Assembly: GCA_000715635.1 (NCBI GenBank) | Contig: KL569154.1 | Location: 55,010-60,505, forward strand | Origin: Streptomyces violaceus | GTDB lineage: Bacteria; Actinomycetota; Actinomycetes; Streptomycetales; Streptomycetaceae | Direction of reading: 5' to 3' | DNA length: 5,496 nucleotides | Part shown: in pieces, positions 5,382 to 5,496 of the stretch | Position numbering within the stretch: the stretch's first letter is position 1 | Layout: each line of letters opens with the position of its first letter | Position numbers and translations under genes: made by a program | The notes under the pieces: model-generated | Told to the model about the DNA's origin: nothing | Database searches by the model: none | What the model saw: only the letters and a program-made list of their open reading frames with translations

Positions 5382-5496
5382 GTGATATCCACCGCTATTC
5401 GCGTCGCCCGGGTGGGCAGTGCGGCCCAGCTGGCCGCGGCGGTCCTCATGATGGCGGGCTACCCCGCCCTCATGCTGGCCGCGCTCGTCCCGAGCG
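5382..5496 (+). CDS. Start of an unidentified protein with a hydrophobic N-terminus, truncated at the window edge
   Basis: A GTG at 5382 is preceded by GAGCAGG (5368-5374) at 7-nt spacing. It opens a frame that runs without a stop for 38 codons to the end of the window, with strong G/C third-position bias after the first few codons. The peptide begins MISTAIRVARVGSAAQL and continues as a hydrophobic Ala/Leu/Met stretch (LAAAVLMMAGYPALMLAALV). This looks like a transmembrane segment or an uncleaved signal anchor after a short positively charged head. In this position, after a CDP-ribitol synthase, a wall-polymer polymerase of the TagF/TarL type or another membrane protein of glycopolymer synthesis would make sense. 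That is inference from context; the visible part carries no diagnostic motif. Confidence 0.7.
   Translation, partial: MISTAIRVARVGSAAQLAAAVLMMAGYPALMLAALVPS

Noticed and set aside
1..5496. Mobile element, CRISPR array, toxin-antitoxin, defence system or RNA gene
   Set aside because: I saw no transposase or integrase motif, no regularly spaced repeats, no small paired genes and no tRNA/rRNA signature. The perfect inverted repeats each sit just after a stop codon and are explained as terminators.

Overview
The window is high-GC actinobacterial DNA, almost certainly from Streptomyces or a close relative. The evidence is very strong G/C bias at third codon positions, GTG starts, a Tat-exported phosphatase, an FG-GAP repeat protein of streptomycete style, and GC-rich hairpins after the genes. 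All supported genes are on the + strand.

Layout: (1) positions 2-1420 hold the 3' part of a secreted FG-GAP (integrin-alpha-like) beta-propeller protein whose start lies outside the window. It ends at a good intrinsic terminator (1430-1480). (2) A 168-bp spacer contains a possible PHO box and a GC-rich palindrome, and leads into a Tat-exported PhoD-family phosphatase/phosphodiesterase (1589-3136). That gene is closed by a perfect 39-bp inverted repeat. (3) A long spacer (3137-3712) of lower GC has no convincing gene. It contains a 12-bp tandem duplication, small palindromes and PHO-box-like repeats. (4) Positions 3713-5209 encode a fused IspD-like cytidylyltransferase plus SDR reductase. This is the architecture of the Haemophilus-type CDP-ribitol synthase, which makes the activated ribitol phosphate donor for teichoic-acid-like wall polymers. 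A large hairpin (5236-5300) follows. (5) At the right edge (5382 onward) a new reading frame begins with a hydrophobic N-terminus. It is cut off after 38 codons.

How they may fit together: the CDP-ribitol synthase and probably the gene after it belong to a cell-wall glycopolymer locus. PhoD of Bacillus subtilis attacks teichoic acid under phosphate starvation, so a secreted PhoD beside a CDP-ribitol synthase suggests a possible link between wall polymer phosphate and phosphate supply. The hairpins between all genes argue that each is its own transcription unit, so this link is inference from position only. I see no mobile element, CRISPR array, tRNA or rRNA. No undescribed system is clearly demonstrated; the most interesting material is the regulatory DNA before phoD and before the CDP-ribitol synthase gene.
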